Source: an uncultured Proteiniphilum sp.
GTDB lineage: Bacteria > Bacteroidota > Bacteroidia > Bacteroidales > Dysgonomonadaceae
Direction of reading: 5' to 3'
DNA: 64,000 bases
NCBI GenBank assembly: GCA_927407015.1
Contig: CAKMJT010000004.1
Location: 90,354-154,353, forward strand
The notes beneath the pieces are model-generated. The model worked only from the letters and a program-made list of their open reading frames with translations. It was not told the DNA's origin and did not search any database. The translations under genes were made by a program, and so were the position numbers. Positions 1 to 8,652 of this stretch are shown here, piece after piece (position 1 is the first letter of the stretch; each line of letters starts with the position of its first letter).

Positions 1-388
1 CGGGATTACGCAGGGTATCAGTAATGGTAATGGTAATAATACCTGAACGTGTAAATCCCCGCGGCCCTTCGCAACCTTCGCCAAAGTCAATGGTAATGGT
101 TTTGGGGAAAGTGCCGTCATCGGGGCTGACGGTAACCGTGGCACATTCCGGTTCAAACGTTGCCGATTTCAGGGCTGACCCCTGTTGTTCCGAATAAGCT
201 ACCGCTTCGTTAATGCTTGCATCGAGCTCTTCTTCAATGTTTCCCGTCATCGCACTTTCATTAACCAGCGCCACGGTTTCAGTGCTTAGTTCTTCTTCCG
301 ACACGTTGTCCTGCTTGTTGCAGGCAGTTAAGGCAAACAACCCGGCCAGGATGATTGCACCCGTTAATTTGAAGTTTTTTGTTTTCAT
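1..388 (-). CDS. Lipoprotein, C-terminal part outside window
   Basis: The gene runs off the left edge, so only about the first 129 residues are visible. The N-terminus MKTKNFKLTGAIILAG is followed by a lipobox (LTAC), which predicts a lipidated envelope protein. It is a paralog of the next gene upstream: both have the same signal-peptide pattern, an acidic linker with EEL/AEDL stretches, an NEAVAY/NEAVGY segment, and a later segment with a conserved cysteine, a threonine-rich strand and GxIT(I/Y). It lies 29 bases behind the upstream gene on the same strand, so the two are probably co-transcribed. No named family is recognised; a secreted beta-rich surface protein is the most that can be said. 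Confidence 0.75.
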   Translation of the reverse strand, partial: MKTKNFKLTGAIILAGLFALTACNKQDNVSEEELSTETVALVNESAMTGNIEEELDASINEAVAYSEQQGSALKSATFEPECATVTVSPDDGTFPKTITIDFGEGCEGPRGFTRSGIITITITDTLRNP

Positions 389-417
389 CTTTTTTCAATT
401 TTAAATTAAACTATTTC

Positions 418-1200
418 TTATTCCTCTTCCACCTCGCCTGTTTCCAGATTGGTAACATAACGGGTTCCGGAGATTTCGATAGTTGCTTCCCCGTTGCCGT
501 TGAACGTGATGTTCCCCTCGTAGCTGAACGAACCGCGTCCGCTGCCGCCTGACATCGTGAAGTGAATGGTGCCATTGTCGATTTCCTTAGGTTCTTTTTC
601 AACAGCTACATTGACAAGTTCGAATTGAATCGTGGCCTGGCGGTTTGCCTTGTTTCGGATTTTGGACTCGAACCCGCCGCTTCGCTGCCACGTTCCGTTA
701 AACAGGTACATATCGGAAGTATATTCGATTTGAGTGATTTCAAAATCACCGCTCACCGAGTGAGTGGAACCCAGGCGGGGTGCATCGAATTCACCGCTGT
801 AGCTAAAGCTTACATCTAGCTTCACGGGGTTCCCCGATTCATCGCACTCCAATGTGTAATTGTAGGTTTTGGTGTTATTATAGGTAATTACACCGGTGGC
901 GGCAGTGACCATTGTTGTGTCAGCCGATTCGCCACAACTTAAACTTCGGTCACTAGCGCTGGCAGACATCAGGTTACTTTCATAACCAACCGCCTCATTG
1001 GCAAGTGTGGCAGTAGTTTCAATATCCGACGCGGCACCGGAGGTTCCGCCGGCCAGGGCTGAAGCCACCATTTCGGCCGTTTCCACTTCGGTAGCCGGTA
1101 AGTCCTCAGCTACCGTTTCGTCATCCTTATCACAGGAAGTAAAAACGAACATTCCTGAAAGGGTAATAATACCCGTCAATAAAAGATTTCTTGTTTTCAT
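418..1200 (-). CDS. Beta-rich lipoprotein, paralog of the preceding gene
   Basis: 260 residues with a signal peptide and lipobox ending FVFTSCDK, so it is probably anchored by lipid to the cell envelope. After an acidic linker (residues about 25-60) the chain is rich in Thr, Ser, Gly and alternating hydrophobic residues, which suggests a beta-sandwich or beta-solenoid. The C-terminus contains GGSGRGSFSYEG and ends in acidic GEVEEE. The family is not recognised. It lies between a Spy-like gene (27 bases upstream) and its own paralog downstream, all on the minus strand and behind one promoter, which suggests an operon of envelope proteins next to a LytS/LytTR pair. Confidence 0.8.
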   Translation of the reverse strand: MKTRNLLLTGIITLSGMFVFTSCDKDDETVAEDLPATEVETAEMVASALAGGTSGAASDIETTATLANEAVGYESNLMSASASDRSLSCGESADTTMVTAATGVITYNNTKTYNYTLECDESGNPVKLDVSFSYSGEFDAPRLGSTHSVSGDFEITQIEYTSDMYLFNGTWQRSGGFESKIRNKANRQATIQFELVNVAVEKEPKEIDNGTIHFTMSGGSGRGSFSYEGNITFNGNGEATIEISGTRYVTNLETGEVEEE

Positions 1201-1227
1201 TGTTGTAAAATTTTAAGTAAATAGTTA

Positions 1228-1650
1228 TTAAAAATTGTTTTCTTTTAAATGGACCAAGATGGTTTCCAGCCGGTTAATCCACTTTTCCTGAATGTCTTCC
1301 GCTTTTTTGATTTGTTCCAGCGTGAGAATGGCTTTTAGTTCATCGCTTCGCTTTTGGTTGATCGCGAGCAGTTCACCCGTATTTTCCATTGTCACACCAT
1401 CCTTTTTCAGGTAGGGTTGACTTAACTTCGCGTATTTCAGATTAATCTGTAAGGATTTTTCTGCCTGAGCTTTATCCATGTCCAGTCTGTTTTCCATAAC
1501 CATGGTAACTACTTGTGCACGGGTTTCCGGGCTCCTCCTGAACAGCTCACGAAAGCCATCTTGCCTGCCCGGCGCAAACGCAAAACTGCTGAACATAATT
1601 AGTATAAGCAGTGCTGCTGTTACTGTAAGTAAGTTTTTTATTCTCATCAT
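1228..1650 (-). CDS. Spy/CpxP-like small periplasmic protein
   Basis: 140 residues. It has a clear cleavable signal peptide (hydrophobic residues about 5-25, then SSFAFAPG) and a mature part that is almost entirely helical and charged. The pattern of a short Arg-rich stretch (RRSPETRAQ), then MDKAQAEKSLQINLKYAK, then a second helix with QKRSDELKAILTLEQIKKAE resembles the LTxxQ-type repeats of Spy/CpxP-like or DUF4890 periplasmic proteins of Bacteroidetes. Such proteins act as periplasmic chaperones or stress sensors in better studied bacteria; the role here is inferred. It is the first gene of the minus-strand group and is preceded by a good Bacteroidetes promoter. Confidence 0.7.
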   Translation of the reverse strand: MMRIKNLLTVTAALLILIMFSSFAFAPGRQDGFRELFRRSPETRAQVVTMVMENRLDMDKAQAEKSLQINLKYAKLSQPYLKKDGVTMENTGELLAINQKRSDELKAILTLEQIKKAEDIQEKWINRLETILVHLKENNF

Positions 1651-1674
1651 AATATTTCATTTTTAAATTCGCTT

Positions 1675-1705
1675 CAAACTTACGCTCCCTGCATCGCGTT
1701 GCAAA
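1675..1705 (-). promoter_or_regulatory. Bacteroidetes-type promoter for the Spy-like/lipoprotein operon
   Basis: On the minus strand a TAAGTTTG -7 element (1675-1682) matches TAnnTTTG, and TTTG (1702-1705) lies 19 bases upstream as the -33 element. Transcription would start near 1668, giving a leader of about 18 bases before the ATG at 1650. Confidence 0.6.
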
Positions 1706-1833
1706 AACTTTTCATCCAATGGCACATTCTTTTATACAAATAACCTGACAGGTCAATAAGCGGCATGTTGATAATTTTGGTCATTGGTTGAAAATTAAAT
1801 GACGTTGGTTTAACCGGTTTGTTCTGAATTGCC

Positions 1834-1841
1834 TAATTTTG
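1834..1841 (+). promoter_or_regulatory. Possible -7 element for the LytS/LytTR pair
   Basis: TAATTTTG matches the -7 consensus TAnnTTTG. The usual -33 TTTG is not found at 19-20 bases; a TTTA at 1809-1812 is close. A start near 1848 would leave a leader of only about 6 bases before the ATG at 1854, so the transcript may be nearly leaderless or the true promoter lies further upstream. Confidence 0.3.
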
Positions 1842-1853
1842 TAAAATTGTGGT

Positions 1854-2954
1854 ATGAAGAAAATACTTGTACATATCAGCGTTTGGTTAATCCTGACTTA
1901 TTTCCTGTATATTTCCTTCGCGTTGTTTTTGCCCTGGGCAATGGCAATAGCCAGGGCGATTGCCGGAATTTCGCTGTTTGCCGGTATGTTCTATATTTCT
2001 GGGTGGGTGCTGGCCTCCCATTTTTTGGTCAGACGTAAAAAGTATGTGTTGTTCATTCTGTCTTCCATTTTGTTGTGTATTGTGTTTTCCGTGATACGGG
2101 TCAAGTTACTGGGCTTGTTCCCTGAGTCTGTCCCGGCCTTTACCGGCCGATTTCCAAGCGAATTTTTAGAATTGAAAAGGGACTTGAACCCGGGCTATAA
2201 TCCTGATTTGCTCAACCGTTTAAAACCAGGCAGGGCTGCCTATTTACCCGGATTTATGATGAACGTGGTCATCCTGTTCATCGCAACCTTGTTCAGGCTG
2301 TACGAAAATGAGGCGAAGAAAGAGCAGGAGAGCCGTGAGAAGCTGCAACGCAGTCAGGAAGCCCAAATCCTGTACCTAAAATCGCAGGTCAACCCGCATT
2401 TTCTTTTTAATACCCTGAACAACCTGTACGGGCTGACCTGGTCCAAATCCGACCTGGCTCCGCAGATGGTACTGGAGCTCTCGAACACGATGCGATACCT
2501 GATTTATGAGACCGAGCAAAAATTAGTGCCGGTGGAAAAAGAACTGGATTTTATCCGGAATTATCTCGACCTGGGAAAAAAGCGGATCTCTTATCCTGAA
2601 AATATTCGCTTTTCGGTTAATGTAACCAGGCAAACAGGTTTTATTCCGCCTCTGCTGTTGCTCCCTTTCGTGGAAAACTGCTTTAAACACGGGACCATTG
2701 GCCGGGAAGATGAAGGATGGATAGAAGTGGATATTTGGGATGAAAAGGGGCGTTTCTTTTTTGTTTGTAAAAACAGTTACCGGGAAGATAAAAAAGCCGG
2801 GAAAATGAAGGGGTCAGGGCTCGGACTGGCAAATGTAAAAAAACGGCTGGAACTGATTTTCGGGGAAAATTATGAACTTGAAATCGTGAAACAGGAAGAG
2901 GTGTACATGGTGTCGCTCAGGTTTTCGATTTTTTCAAAAAAAGAAGAGTTGTAA
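1854..2954 (+). CDS. LytS-type sensor histidine kinase
   Basis: 366 residues. The N-terminal half holds about four membrane segments (residues about 5-110 and 135-155), then a short coiled linker, then a His_kinase (PF06580) domain. The phospho-acceptor motif QVNPHFLFNTLNNLY lies near residue 180 and is intact. The ATP-binding part shows PFVENCFKHG (N box) and GSGLGLANVKKRLEL (G box). This family lacks a separate HisKA dimerisation domain. The stop and the ATG of the next gene overlap (TAATG), so kinase and regulator are translationally coupled. The signal it senses is unknown; its divergent neighbours are envelope proteins, which suggests a cell-envelope role. Confidence 0.92.
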   Translation: MKKILVHISVWLILTYFLYISFALFLPWAMAIARAIAGISLFAGMFYISGWVLASHFLVRRKKYVLFILSSILLCIVFSVIRVKLLGLFPESVPAFTGRFPSEFLELKRDLNPGYNPDLLNRLKPGRAAYLPGFMMNVVILFIATLFRLYENEAKKEQESREKLQRSQEAQILYLKSQVNPHFLFNTLNNLYGLTWSKSDLAPQMVLELSNTMRYLIYETEQKLVPVEKELDFIRNYLDLGKKRISYPENIRFSVNVTRQTGFIPPLLLLPFVENCFKHGTIGREDEGWIEVDIWDEKGRFFFVCKNSYREDKKAGKMKGSGLGLANVKKRLELIFGENYELEIVKQEEVYMVSLRFSIFSKKEEL

Positions 2955-3688
2955 TGGAAAGGATTAAATGTATTGTGGTGGATGATGAGCCGATTGCCCG
3001 CCAATATTTAAGCGATTATGTTGCAAAAATGCCACAACTTGAGCTACTGGCTGTTTTTAGCAGTGCAAAGGACACCTGGGAAATTATTGAGACAGGGGCA
3101 GCCGAACTGGTTTTTCTGGATATTCAAATGCCGGGACTGACTGGAATTGAATTTATCCGCACCCTTCAAAAAAAACCGGCGGTTATCCTTACCACGGCTT
3201 ATTCTGAGTATGCCATCGAAGGTTACGAGCTGGATGTTCGCGATTACCTGCTAAAACCCATTTCTTTTGAACGGTTTGCCAGGGCAGTGAACAAAGTTGC
3301 CGATCACCTGAAAATACAAGCAGACAATATCAGTTCCGGTAGGTCGCCATCGGATGAAAACGAGACCATCCCCCGCGATTTCATTTTTGTTAAATCGGGC
3401 TACAAGTCCGTGAAGTTGAATATCAGCGATATTCTGTACGTGGAAGGCATGAAAGAATACGTTTTAATCCACACGAAAGACAAGAAATTTGCTAAACTTG
3501 ACCGGATGAAGAATGTGGAAAACCTTTTAAAGAGGCAGGGGTTTATCCGGGTGCACAAATCATACCTTGTTTCGGTAAAAAACATTGAAAGTGTTTTTGG
3601 AAACACACTTGAAATTAACGGTAAGCAATTACCTGTCGGACGGAGCTACAAAGATGAAATAAACAAGATCCTGGGAACAAATGTATAA
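2954..3688 (+). CDS. LytTR-family response regulator
   Basis: 244 residues. An N-terminal receiver domain begins with VVDDEP and has the phosphorylatable Asp in LVFLDIQMPG near residue 55; the conserved Thr (TTAYSEYA) and Lys (DYLLKPISF) are present. A C-terminal LytTR DNA-binding domain starts near residue 140 (FIFVKSGYKSVKLN, then ILYVEGMKEYVLIHT, then FIRVHKSYLVS). It is the cognate partner of the overlapping kinase. The divergent Spy-like/lipoprotein operon is a plausible target, which is inference from position only. Confidence 0.93.
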   Translation: MERIKCIVVDDEPIARQYLSDYVAKMPQLELLAVFSSAKDTWEIIETGAAELVFLDIQMPGLTGIEFIRTLQKKPAVILTTAYSEYAIEGYELDVRDYLLKPISFERFARAVNKVADHLKIQADNISSGRSPSDENETIPRDFIFVKSGYKSVKLNISDILYVEGMKEYVLIHTKDKKFAKLDRMKNVENLLKRQGFIRVHKSYLVSVKNIESVFGNTLEINGKQLPVGRSYKDEINKILGTNV

Positions 3689-3787
3689 AGCACTGGAACA
3701 GAAGCATGAGAGATGAAGGTTTAAACGTGTAGGCTCTCCTCATTGAATAACATAGCCCTGAAAGTACTACAGATTCTTTTGGGGTTT

Positions 3788-4501
3788 TTACTTTCCTTCA
3801 ATGATTGCCATAAACTGTTTCCGATAGGTCTCCCCTACCGGTATCTGCTTCTTGCCAATGGTAATTCTGTTCTTATTGACGCTGTCGATCTTGTTTCTGT
3901 GAATGATATAAGAACGATGCACACGCATAAAGCGATCGGCGGGCAGCTCTTCTTCGAGCGATTTGAGGCTCATCAATGATAAGATGGGCTTGGGATCATG
4001 CTCCGTGTATATTTTCACATAATCCTTCAATCCCTCCATATACAAGACGTCATCATACAAAATGTGAACGAGTTTATATTCCGATCTCACGAAGAAACCT
4101 ACATTCTCCCCTGTCTTTTCGCCATTCGGTTTAGCCTCAATCATTTCGAACCAGTCTAAAGCCTTGCGGGCGGCTGTGAGAAACTCATCAAACGAAAAAG
4201 GCTTCAGTAGATAATCGAGGGCGCTCACCTTATATCCTTCCAGGGCATAATCACTGAAAGCAGTGGTGAAGATGACCCGCGTATGATGACTGATGGTACG
4301 GGCGAAATCCATGCCATTGACTTCGGGCATCTGTATATCCAGAAAAAGCAGATCGACCTTGTTCTCGCCTATGTGTCTCATCGCCGATAGTGCATTGCTG
4401 TATTTGCCTGTAAGCCTGAGAAAAGATGTTTTCTGCACGTACGACTCCAAAAGAGACAGAGCCAACGGCTCATCATCCACGATCCAGCAGTTCAGTATCA
4501 T
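3788..4501 (-). CDS. LytTR-family response regulator
   Basis: 237 residues from the ATG at 4501; a longer reading to 4555 exists but the receiver domain begins exactly at MILNCWIVDDEP, and the shorter start overlaps the kinase stop by 29 bases, as is common for coupled pairs. The receiver Asp lies in LLFLDIQMPEVNG, with TTAFSDYA and DYLLKPFSF after it. The C-terminal LytTR domain has FFVRSEYKLVHI, VLYMEGLKDYVKIYT and FMRVHRSYIIH. It converges on the other LytTR gene with 99 bases between the two stops. Confidence 0.93.
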   Translation of the reverse strand: MILNCWIVDDEPLALSLLESYVQKTSFLRLTGKYSNALSAMRHIGENKVDLLFLDIQMPEVNGMDFARTISHHTRVIFTTAFSDYALEGYKVSALDYLLKPFSFDEFLTAARKALDWFEMIEAKPNGEKTGENVGFFVRSEYKLVHILYDDVLYMEGLKDYVKIYTEHDPKPILSLMSLKSLEEELPADRFMRVHRSYIIHRNKIDSVNKNRITIGKKQIPVGETYRKQFMAIIEGK

Positions 4502-5576
4502 CCTGTTGTTTTTTTGTATCAATGATAAGCACGGTGGAGTAGACATCGTCCTCAATGGTCGTGTGCAACAGGTAGCTGTCCGGATAAAGCAGCTCCAGCC
4601 TTTTTTTCACCAGCTCCAGTCCTATGCCGCTGCCACTTTTATCGTCATCCGATTTGGGAAAATAGCTGTTTCTACAGACAAACTCAACCTTGCCATCGGG
4701 ATGTTCTTTCAACGAGATGTCAATAAACGATGGTTTATCGCCGCTGACACCATGCTTGAATGCATTTTCGATCAAAGATATGAAAATAAGCGGAGAAATG
4801 AGTGTATTTCCCGTCCGGGAATAGGAGAAATCGGTGGTGAGCTTCACATGATCCGCCAGCCGTATGCGCATCAGTTCGATGTAGTTTTTCATGAATTCCG
4901 CTTCCTGACGCAACGGTACATAGGACTGATTATTATCATACAACAGGTGTCGCAACATTTTACTTAATTCCACCACTGCCTGTTGCGCCTTTGGAGGGTT
5001 AAACTCAATAAGGGCATAGATATTGTTGAGCGTATTGAGCAAAAAATGCGGATTGATCTGGTTTTTCAGGTTCTGCAGTTCCGCTTCCGATTTTGCTTTT
5101 GCCAACTCCTTGCGCTCATTGTCCACCTCAAACCACCGTACCGTCATTTTCAGAGCCACACTCAATCCCATCATTAAAAAGAGGGAGGTGGAATTACGGA
5201 CAATAAACAACCAGGGGAAGAAATTGGGATGTCTGCCACGCCATCTGGGCCTCAATTCTGGGAGGAGATACTCAAGAAGTCCCCTGCTGTAATGCATCAG
5301 AAAAGAAACAGCGATGATGAGCAACAGATTGGAGAGGATAAAGGTACGGGTTTTCCCCTTGTGTAATAAGCTGTCGATCAGCAAAAAATAATTCAGATAG
5401 AATACCAGCATAAACCCGACCATCTCAGGAATGGAGCGTAAAAACGGACGCCAGGTAAACACACGCTCAGAATCCATAAAAAAGTAAGGGAGAATAAAAA
5501 TTACTCCCCATAACAGCAGGTGGACAAATATATTGTTCCAGCTATTTCTCGGTTTTGGCTTCAATGTATGACCCAT
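4473..5576 (-). CDS. LytS-type sensor histidine kinase
   Basis: 367 residues with about four N-terminal membrane segments (residues about 15-35, 50-70, 80-97 and 120-145), a short helical linker and a PF06580 kinase domain. The acceptor motif is QINPHFLLNTLNNIYA; the N box is SLIENAFKHGVSG and the G box GSGIGLELVKKRLEL. It overlaps the regulator gene downstream by 29 bases and follows the large outer-membrane protein gene by only 14 bases, so the three genes form one operon. It is a distant paralog of the kinase at 1854-2954. The stimulus is unknown. Confidence 0.92.
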   Translation of the reverse strand: MGHTLKPKPRNSWNNIFVHLLLWGVIFILPYFFMDSERVFTWRPFLRSIPEMVGFMLVFYLNYFLLIDSLLHKGKTRTFILSNLLLIIAVSFLMHYSRGLLEYLLPELRPRWRGRHPNFFPWLFIVRNSTSLFLMMGLSVALKMTVRWFEVDNERKELAKAKSEAELQNLKNQINPHFLLNTLNNIYALIEFNPPKAQQAVVELSKMLRHLLYDNNQSYVPLRQEAEFMKNYIELMRIRLADHVKLTTDFSYSRTGNTLISPLIFISLIENAFKHGVSGDKPSFIDISLKEHPDGKVEFVCRNSYFPKSDDDKSGSGIGLELVKKRLELLYPDSYLLHTTIEDDVYSTVLIIDTKKQQDDTELLDRG

Positions 5577-5590
5577 TGTGGCATTGTGAT

Positions 5591-8389
5591 TTAGTCGTTA
5601 TGATCTCTTCCGGGGCCTCCGTGAAATCTTCCGGGACCTCTCTCTTGCATCATATCACTTTGTGTGGCACCCCCTTTAAAGATATTAAACCGATAGATGA
5701 AATGCACCATAAAATAACTTGTGAGTGTGTTTGTCGTTGTATCACGAATATAGTTGGATGTCACACTCCTGCTGATGTTGCTTCGTTGTTGCAGGATATC
5801 ATATATCTTAAAACGAATGGTGCCGTTCTTTTGTTTAAACAACGTTTTCTGAAGGGAAGCGTTCCACAACCATTCGTTTTGTTCAAAACCATCGGCATAG
5901 CCAGAGTTGGTGGAGTAGTTAACATCACTTTCCAGGGTCAGATCCCATGGCAGATAAACAGCGGTTCTCGCATTGCCGCCATAATTGAGGTAGTTCTGAT
6001 TCTGCTGCCCCTTAATGCTGTTGGTCACGTTGTTGTAGTTCACATTGCCCCGGATACCCAAGTCGAAAAGATCAGAACGGTAGTTCAAACCCAGCACCTC
6101 CGTCAAAGATACTCTTTTGTTGGTATTCATCTCGTTGTTCGAGAAGCCGTTTGTATGATTATAACCGGCGAAAGACATAGACGAAACAGAGAACTTGATA
6201 TTTTTCAAAGGTATATTGAACATGATACGTCCGTTCGCGTTCCAGTTTCCTGCAACGTTCCTGTAGGTTGTCTCCTTGCGGCCGGTGGAAACATCTGTAA
6301 AGGTGGATGACACAATATCATTGGTCATATAACCGGCGTTGACAAACGCTGCAAACGAGCTGGCTTTTTCCGGATTTGACTTCTGGTAACGAATGTTGAA
6401 ACGATGTTCAAACGACGGGTTCAAATCGGGATTCCCATAGCTGATATTCAATGGGTTTGACACGTCCACTACCGGAGAAAGTTGTGATACCGAAGGCTGT
6501 TCAGTATTTCCGAAGTAACGGATCCTGAGGTTGTGGGTACGACTCCAACGATAGTTGAGTTGTGCCATGGGCGCATAGTTGATTACATCCTGCTTTCCGT
6601 CATAAATCATATCCGATCCGATGAATGTTTTGCTGCGCGATGAAGAGGGTTGCATGGAGAAACCGATCATGTAATCATACTTCTCTCTTACCGATTTGAA
6701 ATTGACCTCCAGCTCCTGTCTCACAAAATTGTTTTCAAGACGTTTGCTGTAGAGCGAGTCAAGTACCGTATAATTACCTGACTCATCGCGGGAACGGGTA
6801 TCTTTGTCCGATTCCGACATATTCTGACTGTATTGATAAGCCAGTTGAATGAAATTGTCCTTTCCTATCGGTTCCACATAGGAGAGATAACCGCGCCACG
6901 ACCGGTTGTTGCCGGCGTTGGTGAAACGCTGGTCGATTAGATCATCGGAGCGGGTTCCGTTGTAATAGGTGCCGGAAACACTTGTCCCATTGTTGTCGGA
7001 ATCCCCTGTCTGTCCTCTCAGCTGCACACTCAATATCCTGCCCTCTTTACCCAACTCACGACTTGCATCGAGATTGAATGATATATCCTTACCCTGTCCT
7101 TCAGAAAAATAGTCCGACGCACCATAATTAATGGTATCACCGGTCATTTCACTGGAGGTGAAAAAGTCACCCGTTTCATTGCGTCTGTTGTCGTAAAAAG
7201 ATACCCTTGGGCGGAAAATAACCCTTGTGATGGAATCGGGTTCCCATTCCAGTCTGAGATCCATATTGAAATTCTGACTTTTGCTGTTCACACTATTGCT
7301 CTCTTGCTCCAGCGTATTACCGGCACTGAGAATGTTCTGGGTAAATACATCCGACAGGATATTATTATCAGTATATCCATAACGGATGTTGCCTCCTAAT
7401 TTTAATTCAGGCGTGAACTGCTTGCTGAAATTCCCCCCCGCATTGGCCGAAGTGGAAATACCGTTACTACCGCCAAACATCCCTCCACGACCACCGCGAC
7501 CGCCCATGCCGCTGAACATGGAAGATGCCAGATCCGAAAAACCGGCATTATTCGTATTATTGATTCCCCCGATAAAGGTGTACTGATCCTTGTCTTTCAT
7601 GTAATTGACCATTGCGTTGCCCTCGAAGCGCTCCTCGCTTCCATAACCTGCAAATGCATTACCGAAAAGCCCCTCTTTCATGCCGGGACGAACAGTCAGG
7701 TTGATCACGTTCTCCTCCTCCCCATCGTCGAATCCGGTCATCTGCGCCTGTTCCGACCTTCTTTCCAGCACCTGGAGCTTATCGACCATCTTGGCCGGGA
7801 GATTCTTTGATGCCACTTTCGGGTCGTCACTGAAAAACTCTTCCCCATCGACCAGTATCTTGTTGATTTCCTTCCCATTGACGGTAATCTTTCCTTCACT
7901 GTCTATTTCCACGCCGGGCATTTTCTTCAACAGATCTTCTACCACAGCACTCTCTGTAACCTTGTAGGAATCGGCATTATACTCCAACGTGTCACCTTTA
8001 ACAACGATTTCGGGCGCCTTGGCGGTTACGACAGTCTCCGACAGCAGGATATTGTCGTTGCTCAGAATAATATTTTTCAGTTGCACGCCCGGTCGGGATG
8101 AAGTTACCTGCACATCCTGATATACATCATTATAGCCAACGAATGAAATATGTACGATGTATGATCCGTATCTCACCGGAATCGTGAACACTCCCTCTTC
8201 ATCGGACGCTTTCCCGGTTACAAAAGTGCTGTCACCCTGTTTCAATATACGCACGTTGGCCTGCGGAACAGGTTCCTCCGTCTCTTTATCAATCAATCTT
8301 CCGGTGATGCTGCCGCCGGATTGTGCCTGTGCCATCATTGACAATGTGGCAAACAGGAAGGAAATCATTAAAAAACAAACTTTCCTCAT
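5591..8389 (-). CDS. TonB-receptor-like outer-membrane barrel protein
   Basis: 932 residues from the ATG at 8389, chosen because it opens a good signal peptide (MRKVCFLMISFLFATLSMMA) and lies just behind a promoter; a longer reading upstream to 8521 contains that promoter and is unlikely. Order: signal peptide; CarboxypepD_reg-like beta-sandwich (about 25-110, GSITGRLIDKETEEPVPQANV); plug-like region (about 125-230, EDLLKKMPGVEIDSEGKITVNG); then a long beta-barrel of the OMP_b-brl_3 type. There is a Gly-rich stretch around SGMGGRGGRGGMFGG and a Gly/His-rich C-terminal tail. No SusD partner is adjacent. Operon with the LytS/LytTR pair directly downstream suggests the kinase monitors or controls this protein; this is inference. 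Confidence 0.85.
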   Translation of the reverse strand: MRKVCFLMISFLFATLSMMAQAQSGGSITGRLIDKETEEPVPQANVRILKQGDSTFVTGKASDEEGVFTIPVRYGSYIVHISFVGYNDVYQDVQVTSSRPGVQLKNIILSNDNILLSETVVTAKAPEIVVKGDTLEYNADSYKVTESAVVEDLLKKMPGVEIDSEGKITVNGKEINKILVDGEEFFSDDPKVASKNLPAKMVDKLQVLERRSEQAQMTGFDDGEEENVINLTVRPGMKEGLFGNAFAGYGSEERFEGNAMVNYMKDKDQYTFIGGINNTNNAGFSDLASSMFSGMGGRGGRGGMFGGSNGISTSANAGGNFSKQFTPELKLGGNIRYGYTDNNILSDVFTQNILSAGNTLEQESNSVNSKSQNFNMDLRLEWEPDSITRVIFRPRVSFYDNRRNETGDFFTSSEMTGDTINYGASDYFSEGQGKDISFNLDASRELGKEGRILSVQLRGQTGDSDNNGTSVSGTYYNGTRSDDLIDQRFTNAGNNRSWRGYLSYVEPIGKDNFIQLAYQYSQNMSESDKDTRSRDESGNYTVLDSLYSKRLENNFVRQELEVNFKSVREKYDYMIGFSMQPSSSRSKTFIGSDMIYDGKQDVINYAPMAQLNYRWSRTHNLRIRYFGNTEQPSVSQLSPVVDVSNPLNISYGNPDLNPSFEHRFNIRYQKSNPEKASSFAAFVNAGYMTNDIVSSTFTDVSTGRKETTYRNVAGNWNANGRIMFNIPLKNIKFSVSSMSFAGYNHTNGFSNNEMNTNKRVSLTEVLGLNYRSDLFDLGIRGNVNYNNVTNSIKGQQNQNYLNYGGNARTAVYLPWDLTLESDVNYSTNSGYADGFEQNEWLWNASLQKTLFKQKNGTIRFKIYDILQQRSNISRSVTSNYIRDTTTNTLTSYFMVHFIYRFNIFKGGATQSDMMQERGPGRFHGGPGRDHND

Positions 8390-8438
8390 AATGATGTTGT
8401 CTTTGCGAAAACTCAATGAACTGATTTGAATTAGTTTA

Positions 8439-8470
8439 CAAAAATAGAAGCTATGCGTATATCCGGCAAA
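8439..8470 (-). promoter_or_regulatory. Bacteroidetes-type promoter of the barrel-kinase-regulator operon
   Basis: Minus-strand TATTTTTG (8439-8446) matches the -7 element and TTTG (8467-8470) the -33 element, with a 20-base spacer. Transcription would begin near 8432, giving a leader of about 43 bases to the ATG at 8389. Confidence 0.6.
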
Positions 8471-8652
8471 AGAAATAGACAAACTACAAGATTTCATCGA
8501 CCAATGAAGGCTTTCACACAATCAACCCGATTCAGAAAGAGAATAAAAAAGCCATTCTGCTTTATTGTTGGCAAATTATTTTTAATTTTGCACGCGATTC
8601 CATTGACAAATAAGATTTTCGATATTCATTCAGCAAATAAATCCATCCATTT

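Noticed and set aside
5555..6310. 251-codon plus-strand frame opposite the barrel gene
   Set aside because: Shadow of the barrel coding strand, with no recognisable domain.
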